Positions 44,016 to 52,515 of a stretch of DNA of 64,000 nucleotides are shown one piece after another. Positions within the stretch are counted from its first letter, which is position 1; every line of letters begins with the position of its first letter. The stretch is taken from the NCBI GenBank assembly GCA_965368785.1, contig CBDUOG010000003.1:9821-73820 (forward strand), written 5' to 3'. Below the pieces are notes generated by a model. That model worked only from the letters and a program-made list of their open reading frames with translations, made no database searches and had not been told where the DNA came from. The position numbers and the translations under genes were made by a program. This DNA comes from Silanimonas sp965368785. Its GTDB lineage: Bacteria > Pseudomonadota > Gammaproteobacteria > Xanthomonadales > Xanthomonadaceae.

Positions 44016-44034
44016 ATCTATAAATATTATAGAT
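44016..44034. promoter_or_regulatory. AT-rich operator-like dyad upstream of the LysR gene
   Basis: ATCTATAAATATTATAGAT is a perfect palindrome with 8-base arms and a 3-base spacer, in strongly AT-rich DNA. It also fits the LysR-type T-N11-A pattern. Weaker outer arms GATAT (44011-44015) and ATATC (44037-44041) flank it. It lies between the divergent GGDEF and lysR genes, 44 bases before the lysR start, and is a candidate autoregulatory site. Confidence 0.55.
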
Positions 44035-44077
44035 GAATATCTTGAATTAATATTTTTTATGTGTAATAAATTCCGAT

Positions 44078-44974
44078 ATGCAAACCGGCTCCGACTCTCT
44101 GAAACCGTTGCGTTCCTTCTGCCAGGTCGCTCGCCTCGGATCAGTGTCCCGAGCCGCACAGGTGCTGGGTATCAGCCAGCCCGCAGTAAGCCTGCAGCTG
44201 CAACAACTTGAAGTGCAATTGGGGCGGGAGGTGTTCGACCGCAGCGCAAAGCAAATCAGCCTGAACGCAGCCGGTGAGGCCTTATTTGAGCTGGCTCGAA
44301 CAGTATTGGCCGGATTCGACGGGCTTTCGGCGCAACTGGATATCCGCCTGCAGCGTGCCCGGCGGCGGCAATTAAGCCTGGGGGCAGATATTTGCGGTCT
44401 CGCCCTGCTGCGCGCAACCGCCGATTCGGAAACCTTTCACTTGCATGACAGCCACGCCGACATTCAGCAATCATTAGCTCAATCTGAACTGGACTGCTGG
44501 CTTGGCCTGAGGCCCTCCCCGCGCGCTGCATTCGGATTTGATTTGATTGCCCGGTCGTCGTGGCAGGTGGTGCTGTGTGAGGGACATGCATTGGGCGGCA
44601 AAGACCACTGCAGCCTTAACAACCTGCAAGGTCAAACGCGTATTGGCCTGGGTGTGGAGCACACGCTGACCCGGGCATTTGAATCCGCCGTTGCGCCGAT
44701 TAGCCTGCCACTAAACGCTGCCGAAGAAGCTTCGGACATCGCGTGGCTGTTGAGCTTGGTACGCCGGCGTCAGGCTTACTGCGTACTACCGGAGATACTG
44801 ATTACCCAACAAGCCCTTGATGGCTTGCTTGTTCGCCCACTGGATTCCCGGGTCGGTCCGGCAGAGCTGGGATTGAGCTACCTGGCGGCGCAGACAGACT
44901 CAGAACAGTTAGCGGACCTGGTCGCACTACTGAGTAACGCCGCACAGACTTTGAGTCAGCTCAATCGCTTATAG
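44078..44974 (+). CDS. LysR-family transcriptional regulator
   Basis: A 298-residue LysR-type regulator. The N-terminal helix-turn-helix is unmistakable: LRSFCQVARLGSVSRAAQVLG, then ISQPAVSLQLQQLE and REVFDRSAKQISLNAAG. The C-terminal effector-binding part (about 95-298) is less conserved and the ligand is unknown. It resembles the CysB-like branch in length only. No typical Shine-Dalgarno sequence precedes the ATG at 44078. The divergent neighbour is the cNMP/GGDEF gene, which is a possible target alongside lysR itself. Its 3' end overlaps the convergent acyltransferase gene by 6 bases. Confidence 0.9.
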   Translation: MQTGSDSLKPLRSFCQVARLGSVSRAAQVLGISQPAVSLQLQQLEVQLGREVFDRSAKQISLNAAGEALFELARTVLAGFDGLSAQLDIRLQRARRRQLSLGADICGLALLRATADSETFHLHDSHADIQQSLAQSELDCWLGLRPSPRAAFGFDLIARSSWQVVLCEGHALGGKDHCSLNNLQGQTRIGLGVEHTLTRAFESAVAPISLPLNAAEEASDIAWLLSLVRRRQAYCVLPEILITQQALDGLLVRPLDSRVGPAELGLSYLAAQTDSEQLADLVALLSNAAQTLSQLNRL

Positions 44975-45562
44975 CGTGTCGCGGTTTTTACCTTTCCAGG
45001 GCCGATACCACTGGCGGATCTGTGCCATATCTTGCTCATAGTTTTCACTGGGCCACAGCACCAAACCAAAGCCCAGAGTTTTTTCCGGGTAGTGAAAATA
45101 TGCGCACAAAATAGGCACGTTCGCAGCGCGCGCAATACGCCAGAACCCCGGCTTCCATTCGGTAACCTTTTTACGCGTGCCTTCGGGAGCCAAACAGAAC
45201 CACAGTCGTTCATTGCGCTGGATCAAATCGACCGTATCGGCCACCGCACCGCCGGGCCGACTGCGATCAATCGGAACTCCGCCAAAAAACCTCAATAACC
45301 AACCCAGCGGGCCAACAAACGCTTCTTTTTTAGCCAGAAAGGTGATTTCCAATCCCATGGCCACTTTAAATAGCAAACCCCACACCGCATCCCATGCCGA
45401 TGAGTGGGGCGCAGCTATCACCACCAGACGCGGCACATCGGGAACCTCGCCGACAAATGTCCAGCCGGACAAACGCAGGACAGTACGCGCAAACCAGCGC
45501 AGTGGACGAAGGCCTTGGCGACGTGGCGTATTAGGCGCCAATTGTGGAATTCGAAAACTCAA
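44969..45562 (-). CDS. PlsC-like lysophospholipid acyltransferase, short form
   Basis: A 197-residue acyltransferase of the PlsC superfamily. The HX4D motif is APHSSAWDAVWG and the second block is LAPEGTRKKV, both complete. It is shorter than the paralogue at 9269-10060 and lacks a clear N-terminal membrane segment, resembling the small 1-acyl-glycerol-3-phosphate acyltransferase-like proteins common in this group. The start is a TTG at 45562 that overlaps the arfB stop (TTGA), with GGGGG 6 bases upstream, so translation is coupled to arfB. Confidence 0.83.
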   Translation of the reverse strand: MSFRIPQLAPNTPRRQGLRPLRWFARTVLRLSGWTFVGEVPDVPRLVVIAAPHSSAWDAVWGLLFKVAMGLEITFLAKKEAFVGPLGWLLRFFGGVPIDRSRPGGAVADTVDLIQRNERLWFCLAPEGTRKKVTEWKPGFWRIARAANVPILCAYFHYPEKTLGFGLVLWPSENYEQDMAQIRQWYRPWKGKNRDTL

Positions 45563-45981
45563 TCGCGCCCCCAGGTTCTCACCGAGCGTTGACGTTTAAT
45601 TTCTGCACGCTCGCGCTTACTGCCGAGTCTACGCTCAACCGAACCCTTGCTCGGCTTAGTCGCAACGCGACGCTTCGGAGCACGCACGCTCTGCTCAATC
45701 CACCGTTGCAAGCGATCGCGCGCATCTTCACGATTGCGCTCCTGGGTACGAAAGCGTTGTGCCTGAATAATCATCACGCCATCGGCATTCAAGCGCCGAT
45801 CTTTGCGACGCAGTAAGCGTTCTTTGACTTCATCGGGCAACGACGAGCCGGCCACATCAAAACGCAATTCAACCGCTGTTGAAAGCTTGTTGACGTTTTG
45901 ACCGCCGGGACCTGAGGCGCGCACAAAGCGCTCCACCAGTTCAGAGTCATCAATACTTATATTTTCGGTGATCTTTAGCAT
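45559..45981 (-). CDS. arfB: Alternative ribosome-rescue factor B (peptidyl-tRNA hydrolase, YaeJ)
   Basis: A 140-residue class I release-factor-like protein, the same length as E. coli ArfB (YaeJ). The catalytic GGQ (residues 26-28) is in ASGPGGQNVNKLST. The basic C-terminal tail (KRRVATKPSKGSVERRL), which enters the empty mRNA channel, is present. It frees ribosomes stalled without a stop codon by hydrolysing peptidyl-tRNA. It lies upstream of, and overlaps, the acyltransferase gene, and follows hemY after 44 bases on the same strand. Confidence 0.93.
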   Translation of the reverse strand: MLKITENISIDDSELVERFVRASGPGGQNVNKLSTAVELRFDVAGSSLPDEVKERLLRRKDRRLNADGVMIIQAQRFRTQERNREDARDRLQRWIEQSVRAPKRRVATKPSKGSVERRLGSKRERAEIKRQRSVRTWGRD

Positions 45982-46025
45982 CTAAAATTCAAAATTCCTG
46001 TCGCGCGCCAACGCAATGTAAGCCA

Positions 46026-47279
46026 TCAACTACGCAAGCGCGGTACACCGTGTGCGTCTCGTTCTTCGGCAACAGCCTCATCGGCGATCTGCTCGCGCAG
46101 ACTGCGTCCGCCAATGGTCAGCACCGGCTCGCCGCGCGCCACACGCAATGCATTCACGTAGCAAATCATCGCGCGCGCTTCATCACGGCGCTGGGTAAGC
46201 ACTTGACCTAGCTGTTCCCACACATCTGCGCCAGCGCCTTGCGCGATCGCCCGATGCATGTATTCCTCAGCCTTACCCCACAACTCTTTTTGCTGACAGA
46301 TTGCGCCAAGCAAGCTCAACAGTTCGGGCGAATCCGAATGCCGGTCCAACCACTGCTCTGCATGCTTAAGTCGATCGTGTTCGCGGCAGCCATTAAGCAA
46401 TGCATACGCAGGCAGCAGTTCAGAGCGCCAATCGCGGTCCAAGCGTGAACCCAGCTCATCAGCGGCTCGATCATCAAGACCCAGAACTGCGGCCCTTCTA
46501 GCCAAGGCATCGAGCACGGCTGTCTCGTCCTGCAGTCGTCGCGGTAACGCGCTCCAACGTATCCACAACATATTTGCTTCCGCCGACTCAGCGAGCGATG
46601 CGGCCGCCAGCGCTATTTCCAACTCAGCCAATTGCTGCGCCGGCAGACCTTGCTCCTTACGCAAGTTGTTGAGCAAGCCCATCGCCTCATGTGCGCGACC
46701 CGTGTACATCAACGAGCGAATCTTGATGTTGAGTGCGCGCGGCGCATACACCCCTTTACGCGCGGTGTGCTCTACAACCACTAACGCATCGGCGTAACGT
46801 TTCTGCTCGAAGCAGCGCTCGGTTTCAAACAGCGCGCAACCAATCGGATCTTGTTTGCGCAATGATTCCAGATGCTGACTCATTCGCTCAGTGGAACCGG
46901 CATCGTGCGCAGCCTGCGCAGCGGCTCGCAATGCCAGCGGCTTAAACGCCGCCTCAGAGGCCGCGCTCAACAACAAGGACTCAGCGCGCGACCAACGGCC
47001 CTGCTGCATCGCATCCATACCGTTGATCAAACGGTTCCGGGCAAGACGTCGCGCGTGTCGCTTCCACGCTCTAAATGGCAAAAGCACTAGCCACATCAGC
47101 GCCCATATCGCGAACCATAAAAACAGCCAGGCCAGCACCGCGATCTCTAAGCGCATAGAGTAAACCTTGCTACCCCAGCTCAATACCAATTCGCCATTCT
47201 GTTCGGTCAGCAAATGCCAGGCCAACGCACCGATGACCGCCAGGAACACCCAAAACACCAGTAGGCGATAAAACTTCAT
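46026..47279 (-). CDS. hemY: Heme biosynthesis-associated TPR protein HemY
   Basis: A 417-residue inner-membrane protein with two N-terminal hydrophobic segments (LLVFWVFLAVIGALAWHLL and AVLAWLFLWFAIWALMWLVL) followed by a cytoplasmic or periplasmic TPR array. The last repeats (ELLSLLGAICQQKELW, AEEYMHRAIAQG) are typical of proteobacterial HemY. This is not the protoporphyrinogen oxidase also called HemY. Its exact role in heme synthesis is unsettled. The ATG overlaps the hemX stop (ATGA), completing hemD-hemX-hemY. Confidence 0.9.
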   Translation of the reverse strand: MKFYRLLVFWVFLAVIGALAWHLLTEQNGELVLSWGSKVYSMRLEIAVLAWLFLWFAIWALMWLVLLPFRAWKRHARRLARNRLINGMDAMQQGRWSRAESLLLSAASEAAFKPLALRAAAQAAHDAGSTERMSQHLESLRKQDPIGCALFETERCFEQKRYADALVVVEHTARKGVYAPRALNIKIRSLMYTGRAHEAMGLLNNLRKEQGLPAQQLAELEIALAAASLAESAEANMLWIRWSALPRRLQDETAVLDALARRAAVLGLDDRAADELGSRLDRDWRSELLPAYALLNGCREHDRLKHAEQWLDRHSDSPELLSLLGAICQQKELWGKAEEYMHRAIAQGAGADVWEQLGQVLTQRRDEARAMICYVNALRVARGEPVLTIGGRSLREQIADEAVAEERDAHGVPRLRS

Positions 47280-48295
47280 GATCGCGATCTCCGCCGACGA
47301 TCAACTGACTTAAGCAACTTCAAGGTGCCACCAACAACTGGATCAGACTGTTCAAAATTCAAAGTTTCCAACTCAGTGATACGTGTCTGCGCGTTTTTCA
47401 GCTCATCGGTATCACCGATTAAACGCGGCAACCATTGCTGCAGCCGATTCAGTGCTTGCTGTAGCGCAACCAGATCACGCCGTTCCATCGCCGTGCGGGC
47501 CAATCCAATTTCCAAAGTCGCGGCAATCTGCGCATGGTGACGATCCTGCGGCGCAATCAGCTCTAAGGCCTGACGGTCACGCACTTGCACCAAACGGTGT
47601 AGCAACTTATCGATCAGGCTCTGTTCCGGACTTGATGTCGACTGGCGCTTCGCCGGCTCGGAGTGGTGATCAATAAACACCTGAAGTTCATCCAGATACT
47701 GATTGGCCTGCACCCGTGGATCGGCTGGCAATGATTCAATTGCCTCAATTTCCTGCTGCAGGGACTGATGCAGATTCAGTAAATTAGGTTCATTCAAGCC
47801 CAGCAGCACTTGCTCCGCTAAACGATAAGCCTTTAGCGCTGAGCTTTGATCGCCGGCGAGTTCCAATCGCGCTTTAGCGATAACCAGTAACAACTCGACC
47901 TCGTCCAAGCGCAGCTGACGGTGACCTTCCTGACGAATATCTTCTTGCTCCTGAACCGCCGATTCGATTAGCGCCAGACGCTGAGCCTGTGCCAGCAATT
48001 CGTCGCGCAGCACGCCCTGCCGGGCCGACATATCGATAACACGCTGATCATTACTTCGCCGGGTCGACTGAACCTGCACCAATTCGGTTTCGCCCGTTTG
48101 CACTTTGGCTTGTAGTGAATGAATTTCCGCCTGGGCTTTGCTTAACGCAAAGAAATACAACCATAGAGCGAATAAAATCGCCGCTGCGCTGAGAACTAGA
48201 GCCACAAAAAGCAACTTCTGCGATGGCCCGATTGCCGCGACCGGAGCGCTCTTTTCGGGTCGGGCTGCTGCTGATTTGTCGCTATCTTGATTCAC
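47276..48295 (-). CDS. hemX: HemX-family membrane protein
   Basis: About 339 residues. After a short charged N-terminus comes one membrane helix (LLFVALVLSAAAILFALWLYF) and a long, mostly helical domain with a coiled coil and the HemX core (LDEVELLLVIAKARLELAGD, AYRLAEQVLLGL). The proteins are often annotated as uroporphyrinogen-III C-methyltransferase, but this family lacks the methyltransferase domain and activity is unproven. A GTG at 48295, overlapping the hemD stop (GTGA) with AGGGAA upstream, is chosen over the longer frame to 48328. Confidence 0.86.
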   Translation of the reverse strand: MNQDSDKSAAARPEKSAPVAAIGPSQKLLFVALVLSAAAILFALWLYFFALSKAQAEIHSLQAKVQTGETELVQVQSTRRSNDQRVIDMSARQGVLRDELLAQAQRLALIESAVQEQEDIRQEGHRQLRLDEVELLLVIAKARLELAGDQSSALKAYRLAEQVLLGLNEPNLLNLHQSLQQEIEAIESLPADPRVQANQYLDELQVFIDHHSEPAKRQSTSSPEQSLIDKLLHRLVQVRDRQALELIAPQDRHHAQIAATLEIGLARTAMERRDLVALQQALNRLQQWLPRLIGDTDELKNAQTRITELETLNFEQSDPVVGGTLKLLKSVDRRRRSRS

Positions 48296-49065
48296 GCGGA
48301 TTCCCTTTGATCTTGCTTGCTGAGGCACTCAACTGCCGCCAGCATATCTGCTGATAGTGCGCTTTGAGCGCGAATGACGTGGCGAAATCCCTGCGCCCGC
48401 AAAAATTCCTCAATGCGCGCACTGGACGCTACCAGCCAACGCGACCGACACAGATTCTGGTCTGCTTGGTCCATATTGTGCCAAAAACCATCAAAGCTGC
48501 GCAGACTGGAGACCAAAATGGCTGAGGTCGACGGCAAGTTTCGCCACTGCTGCCAGCGCGCTGGGCGAATACTGATCGCTTCACGTTGGTAGACGTACGC
48601 CGCGGTGATTTCTCCGCCGCGTAACTCTATTTGCTGCTCCAGCATGGCCCGCCCGGCTGGCGCGGTGATCAGCCCGATCCGTTTTCCCTGTATCGACTGC
48701 AGTTCGGCGAGCTTCAATAATCCGTCGGCACCCAATGCCTTTACGGGATACTTTACCGATTGGACGCCCAGCTGATTTAAGGCGTGGGCGGTACCGGAGC
48801 CAACCGCCAAGGTGATTGCGTGATTGCCGGGCAGGCAGCCGGGCGACTGTGCATCGGCAAAGCGCGCAGCCGCAGGACTGGTGAAAATGCGAATCGGCGC
48901 TGCCAATGCGGCTGACAAATTATCTGATTTGAGCGAACTTAAGCGAATCGGGCTCATCGCAAATAGCCGTGCGCCAAGGCGACTTGCTGCGGCGCGAATG
49001 GCAGAATGTTGACTTACGGGCCGCAACGAAACCACTACCCAGTCGCTTAATACGCGGTTTTTCAT
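48292..49065 (-). CDS. hemD: Uroporphyrinogen-III synthase
   Basis: A 257-residue HemD, which closes hydroxymethylbilane to uroporphyrinogen III with inversion of ring D. The family is poorly conserved, but the pattern is right: VVSLRPVSQHS at the start, a linker, then AITLAVGSGTAHALNQLG and GKRIGLITAPAGRAMLEQQI, with the later SSLRSFDGFW. The gene order hemD-hemX-hemY supports it strongly. hemC, which often precedes hemD, is absent; the upstream neighbour is on the other strand. Confidence 0.87.
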   Translation of the reverse strand: MKNRVLSDWVVVSLRPVSQHSAIRAAASRLGARLFAMSPIRLSSLKSDNLSAALAAPIRIFTSPAAARFADAQSPGCLPGNHAITLAVGSGTAHALNQLGVQSVKYPVKALGADGLLKLAELQSIQGKRIGLITAPAGRAMLEQQIELRGGEITAAYVYQREAISIRPARWQQWRNLPSTSAILVSSLRSFDGFWHNMDQADQNLCRSRWLVASSARIEEFLRAQGFRHVIRAQSALSADMLAAVECLSKQDQRESA

Positions 49066-49099
49066 TAGCTAAGCTTCGCATATGGCAGGAAAAGGAGCC

Positions 49100-49567
49100 A
49101 TGAATCTAGTTTCTCAAATTCAGCAAAAGTTGAGCTCGATGCCCCCGGTCGCAGCAATGCAGGTACGCGTTGTCGGTCAGCAAAACGGCCGGATGGTGCT
49201 CGATGCACCGCTCGATGTGAACGTTAATGACAAGGATTGTGCATTTGGCGGGTCACTGGCCGGCCTCATGACCCTTGCCGGCTGGGCCTGCGTTGAACAC
49301 TGGCTATTAGCCATTGGCCAAAGCTGCGATGTGTATGTCGCCGAGAACAATGTGCGCTATTTGAATCCGCTGTATGAAGACCTGCGCGCTGAAGCCTGGG
49401 TTAGTTCCGAGACCAATTTGCAGCAGTCGCTGCTGCGTTTAGAACAAAAAGGCCGGGTCAGCATTAATGTTGAAGCCCATTGCCAGCGCGCCGACGGCAA
49501 AGTTTCCGCGCACATGAGCGCCCGTTACGTGGCCATGCGTCGGCAGTCGCCGGGTTCTGGGGCATAA
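49100..49567 (+). CDS. YiiD C-terminal-domain thioesterase-like protein
   Basis: A 155-residue hotdog-fold protein resembling the C-terminal half of E. coli YiiD. The stretch DKDCAFGGSLAGLMTLAGWA, with its Gly-Gly-Ser turn, and NNVRYLNPLYEDL are characteristic. Thioesterase function is inferred from the fold. The ATG at 49100 follows AAGGAG closely; an upstream ATG at 49082 is less likely. It diverges from hemD and is followed 25 bases later by a small lipoprotein gene. Confidence 0.8.
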   Translation: MNLVSQIQQKLSSMPPVAAMQVRVVGQQNGRMVLDAPLDVNVNDKDCAFGGSLAGLMTLAGWACVEHWLLAIGQSCDVYVAENNVRYLNPLYEDLRAEAWVSSETNLQQSLLRLEQKGRVSINVEAHCQRADGKVSAHMSARYVAMRRQSPGSGA

Positions 49568-49592
49568 TGACGCCCACTGCAAGGAGAAACGC

Positions 49593-49997
49593 ATGAAGCG
49601 ATTGCTGATTATTGGTCTGGCACTGGTGCTTTCAGCCTGTGCTTCGACCCGTTCAAAAGACGCGCTAACCACTACGCTCTATGACTATTCTGCGGCGATT
49701 CGCTGGAATGAAATTGAAGATGCTTGGTCTTTTGTGGATCCCGAATTCAAAGAAACCCACCCGCTGACTGATCTGGAGCGGCAACGTTTCAAGCACGTGC
49801 GCTTTAGCGAGTACACGGTGAAGGGATCCAAAAGTGTCGGCGAAGGACGCATAGAGCGAGTCGTTGAGATTGCCCTGATCAACCAACACACCCAATCTTT
49901 GCGCAGCATGCGGGTGCGCGAACTATGGCGCTGGGACGAAGAAGCCAAGCGCTGGTGGCTGGCGAATGGCCTGCCCGACATAACCCCTTCCGAATAA
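49593..49997 (+). CDS. Small lipoprotein of unknown function
   Basis: A 134-residue protein with a clear lipoprotein signal: LLIIGLALVLSACAST, with Cys near residue 16. The mature part is alpha/beta, with a helix (LYDYSAAIRWNEIEDAW) and strands ending in RVRELWRWDEEAKRWWL, an arrangement reminiscent of NTF2/SnoaL-like domains. I do not recognise a named family. AAGGAG lies before the ATG. It sits between the YiiD-like gene and the rhodanese/secB/gpsA run, all in one direction. Confidence 0.75.
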   Translation: MKRLLIIGLALVLSACASTRSKDALTTTLYDYSAAIRWNEIEDAWSFVDPEFKETHPLTDLERQRFKHVRFSEYTVKGSKSVGEGRIERVVEIALINQHTQSLRSMRVRELWRWDEEAKRWWLANGLPDITPSE

Positions 49998-50025
49998 TTC
50001 AATTTAAGAGCAACACTCAATATCC

Positions 50026-50460
50026 ATGGAACAAATCACCCAATTCGCAACCCAACACCCATTGCTCTCGATCGCCTTTGTGGTTCTGAGCATTTTGCTG
50101 ATTTACACCGAAATCGCTCGTCGTATGAGCGGCTTTCAGTTCATCGGCGTCAACCGTGCCACCGAACTGGTCAATCGCGACAACGCATTGATTATTGACG
50201 TCAGCTCGACTGCAGATTTCGAGAAAGCACATATCCCCGGCTCCGAATCGGTACCGGTGGCCCAGCTTGATCCGAACAGCCACAAACTTTTAAAAAACCT
50301 CAACGACCGGCCGTTGATTCTGGTCTGCCGGGCCGGCAACAGCGCATCTGATGCGGCTAAGAAATTAGTCAAAGCCGGGATCAAAAATGTGTCGGTGCTT
50401 GACGGTGGCATTCACAATTGGCGGCAGGCCGACATGCCGGTGAAAAGCGGGCGCAAATAA
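50026..50460 (+). CDS. Membrane-anchored rhodanese-domain protein (YibN-like)
   Basis: A 144-residue protein. An N-terminal membrane segment (LLSIAFVVLSILLIYTEIA) is followed by a rhodanese domain: ALIIDVSSTADFEKAHIPGS and the active-site loop ILVCRAGNSASDAAK, whose Cys accepts sulfur. The closing VLDGGIHNWRQADMPV is standard. In E. coli the equivalent yibN heads yibN-grxC-secB-gpsA. Here the next gene overlaps its stop (TAATG) but is an L7/L12-tail protein, not glutaredoxin. Confidence 0.88.
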   Translation: MEQITQFATQHPLLSIAFVVLSILLIYTEIARRMSGFQFIGVNRATELVNRDNALIIDVSSTADFEKAHIPGSESVPVAQLDPNSHKLLKNLNDRPLILVCRAGNSASDAAKKLVKAGIKNVSVLDGGIHNWRQADMPVKSGRK

Positions 50461-50774
50461 TGTTGAGTCCTTTAGGCATCGCGCTCGTAGTCGGTCTGGC
50501 TTTGCTGCTGGTCATCGCGATCCGGCGCAGCGGTAAAAACGAGCTGGAGCAACGCTTGAGTCGCCTGGAGGCAAAGCTTGATCTATTGATGCAAAACGCC
50601 GGGGTCAGCTACGACCCCAGCCAATCCGTGTCCGGTGAGGTCATCAGACTGATTCGCGCCGGGCAGACCATCGGGGCCGTGAAAAAGCACCGCGAATTAA
50701 CCGGCGCAGGCCTGAAAGCAGCCAAAGACACCATTGATGAAGTCCGGCGCTATCTGAATATTCAGGGCGATTAG
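50460..50774 (+). CDS. Membrane-anchored protein with ribosomal L7/L12 C-terminal-like domain
   Basis: A 104-residue protein: an N-terminal membrane helix (LGIALVVGLALLLVIAI), a coiled stretch (ELEQRLSRLEAKLDLLM), and a C-terminal domain VIRLIRAGQTIGAVKKHRE / TGAGLKAAKDTIDEVRR. That domain resembles the L7/L12 C-terminal fold (I-K-x-V-R-x-x-T-G-L-G-L-K-x-A-K). Proteins with this tail off the ribosome are usually uncharacterised. The start overlaps the rhodanese stop. It occupies the grxC slot of the E. coli secB operon. The longer frame from 50418 is a shadow of the rhodanese 3' end. Confidence 0.75.
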   Translation: MLSPLGIALVVGLALLLVIAIRRSGKNELEQRLSRLEAKLDLLMQNAGVSYDPSQSVSGEVIRLIRAGQTIGAVKKHRELTGAGLKAAKDTIDEVRRYLNIQGD

Positions 50775-50881
50775 GTCACAAATTCAGTGCATAATCGCCT
50801 GATATCACGGCGATGGCTTGATTTGGCTTGGATCAGCCCCCATGACATACTTTCACTCTTTCCCTTTAGTTCGGAGTTTCC

Positions 50882-51397
50882 ATGGCTGATGAGTCCAACA
50901 CCAACGGTGCCGCAGGCGCGCAAGAGGGCGACAATCCTCAAGTTCAATTTGTTGTACAAAAGATCTATCTGAAAGACGTTTCATTTGAAGCGCCCAACTC
51001 GCCGCACGTGTTCAATGAGCAGGGCCAATCGGATGTAAATCTCAGCCTGAACCAGCGCGTTGCCAAATTGGCCGATGGCGTAGTTGAAGTGGTTCTGGGT
51101 CTAACCCTGACCTGCAAACTCGGCGAGACGCCCGTGTATGTAGCCGAAGTTCAGCAGGCTGGTATTTTTGGCTTGACCGGCTTTGATGCAGCTAATGCCG
51201 ATTTTATGTTGGGCGCGCATTGCCCCAACATGCTGTTCCCGTACGCGCGCCAAACGATTTCTGAATTGATTGGCCAGGGCGGCTTCCCGCCGTTCTTTTT
51301 GCAGCCGATGAACTTCGAAGCGCTGTATGCAGAAAGTCTGCGCCGTCGCTCTGAACAAGCTGAGAAGGCTGAATCCGCTCCGGCGGGTCAGGCCTGA
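50882..51397 (+). CDS. secB: Protein-export chaperone SecB
   Basis: A 171-residue SecB (E. coli 155). The conserved core is complete: IYLKDVSFEAPNSPHVF, VVLGLTLTCKLGETPVYVAEVQQAGIF-type strands, and the C-terminal CPNMLFPYARQTISELI and GGFPPFFLQPMNFEALY. It keeps preproteins unfolded and passes them to SecA. The N-terminal 20 residues are low-complexity and charged, and the C-terminal tail is Ala/Glu-rich. GGAG precedes the ATG. gpsA follows 11 bases later, the classical secB-gpsA pair. Confidence 0.95.
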   Translation: MADESNTNGAAGAQEGDNPQVQFVVQKIYLKDVSFEAPNSPHVFNEQGQSDVNLSLNQRVAKLADGVVEVVLGLTLTCKLGETPVYVAEVQQAGIFGLTGFDAANADFMLGAHCPNMLFPYARQTISELIGQGGFPPFFLQPMNFEALYAESLRRRSEQAEKAESAPAGQA

Positions 51398-51408
51398 TCG
51401 GCGAAAGG

Positions 51409-52443
51409 ATGGCGCCAGTGGGTGCCCCTGACATACGCATCGCAGTAGCCGGAGCCGGCTCATGGGGCACTGCGCTTGCCGCACTACTCGCCCGCAATGG
51501 TCACGCCACCCGCATTTGGGGGCGTGATCCGGCAATGGTCCAGTGCATCAATACGCAACACCGCAACGAACGGTACCTAGGCGACATCGAATTGCCTGAA
51601 TCGCTGAGCGCATCAACCGATTTGGCGCATGTGCTGGCAGACGCGGATTGGGTTTTGGTTGTCACGCCCAGCCACGCATTTGCTGAGACCATCCGCGACA
51701 TCAACAAGGTCGGTGGCAACTTTAAAGGCATTGCCTGGGCGACTAAGGGCTTCGAACCGGGCTCGGGTCGCTTTTTGCACGAGGTGGCGCAAGAAGTGCT
51801 GGGCACCAAACTTCCTTTGGCGGTCGTCACCGGCCCATCGTTTGCCAAGGAAGTAGCTCAGGGCCTGCCAACTGCACTAACCGTACATTCGGACGACGAA
51901 ATTTTTGCACGTACCGTTGCCTGCTGTTTGCATGGCACACAGTTCCGCGCCTACACCGGTGATGACCTGATCGGTGCTGAGCTTGGCGGCGCGATGAAAA
52001 ACGTCTTAGCTGTTGCCACCGGCGTCGCCGATGGCATGGGCTTAGGCCTTAATGCCCGGGCGGGCCTGATCACCCGCGGCCTCAACGAAATGATGCGGCT
52101 TAATGCGGCGCTCGGCGGAAAGCCCGAGACAGTAATGGGCTTAGCGGGCGTGGGTGATTTAGTCCTGACCTGCACCGGCGATTTATCCCGCAACCGGCGC
52201 CTGGGATTAGCGTTAGGACGCGGCGATTCACTACAGGCTGCGGTCGCCGCAATTGGACAGGTGGTTGAGTCAGTACAAACGGTAGATGAAGTCATGCGTC
52301 AAGCCAACGCGCATGGCATTGAACTACCCATCTCAGCTCAAGTGCAGCGCGTGCTGCATGAAGAAATTACGCCCTCGCAAGGATTAATTGAGCTTATGTC
52401 GCGCGAACAAAAACCCGAGTATCCGTGCGAAAAAGCCTGCTAG
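51409..52443 (+). CDS. gpsA: Glycerol-3-phosphate dehydrogenase [NAD(P)+]
   Basis: A 344-residue enzyme that reduces dihydroxyacetone phosphate to sn-glycerol-3-phosphate for phospholipid synthesis. The Rossmann motif is VAGAGSWGTALAALLA. GITWATKG-type (GIAWATKGFEP), VVTGPSFAKEVAQGLPTAL and GAELGGAMKNVLAVATGVADG are the family blocks; the Lys of AMKN is catalytic. The ATG at 51409 gives an N-terminus of ten extra residues; a GTG at 51418 with better Shine-Dalgarno spacing is an alternative. A strong terminator follows. Confidence 0.95.
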   Translation: MAPVGAPDIRIAVAGAGSWGTALAALLARNGHATRIWGRDPAMVQCINTQHRNERYLGDIELPESLSASTDLAHVLADADWVLVVTPSHAFAETIRDINKVGGNFKGIAWATKGFEPGSGRFLHEVAQEVLGTKLPLAVVTGPSFAKEVAQGLPTALTVHSDDEIFARTVACCLHGTQFRAYTGDDLIGAELGGAMKNVLAVATGVADGMGLGLNARAGLITRGLNEMMRLNAALGGKPETVMGLAGVGDLVLTCTGDLSRNRRLGLALGRGDSLQAAVAAIGQVVESVQTVDEVMRQANAHGIELPISAQVQRVLHEEITPSQGLIELMSREQKPEYPCEKAC

Positions 52444-52464
52444 CAGGCCAATGTCCAGACATAG

Positions 52465-52493
52465 AAAAGCCCGGCATTAACCGGGCTTTTTAT
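52465..52493 (+). terminator. Rho-independent terminator after gpsA
   Basis: A perfect 10-base stem, AAAAGCCCGG (52465-52474) pairing with CCGGGCTTTT (52481-52490), with a 6-base loop and trailing T-run. It closes the secB-gpsA transcript and, because the arms are A/T-ended, may also act on the convergent outer-membrane protein gene. Confidence 0.9.
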
Positions 52494-52515
52494 TGACCAC
52501 ATGACGCAAAAAAAC

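Noticed and set aside
47276..48295. Uroporphyrinogen-III C-methyltransferase activity for HemX
   Set aside because: The family name is often applied, but no SAM-methyltransferase domain is visible; the protein is a single-span coiled-coil protein.
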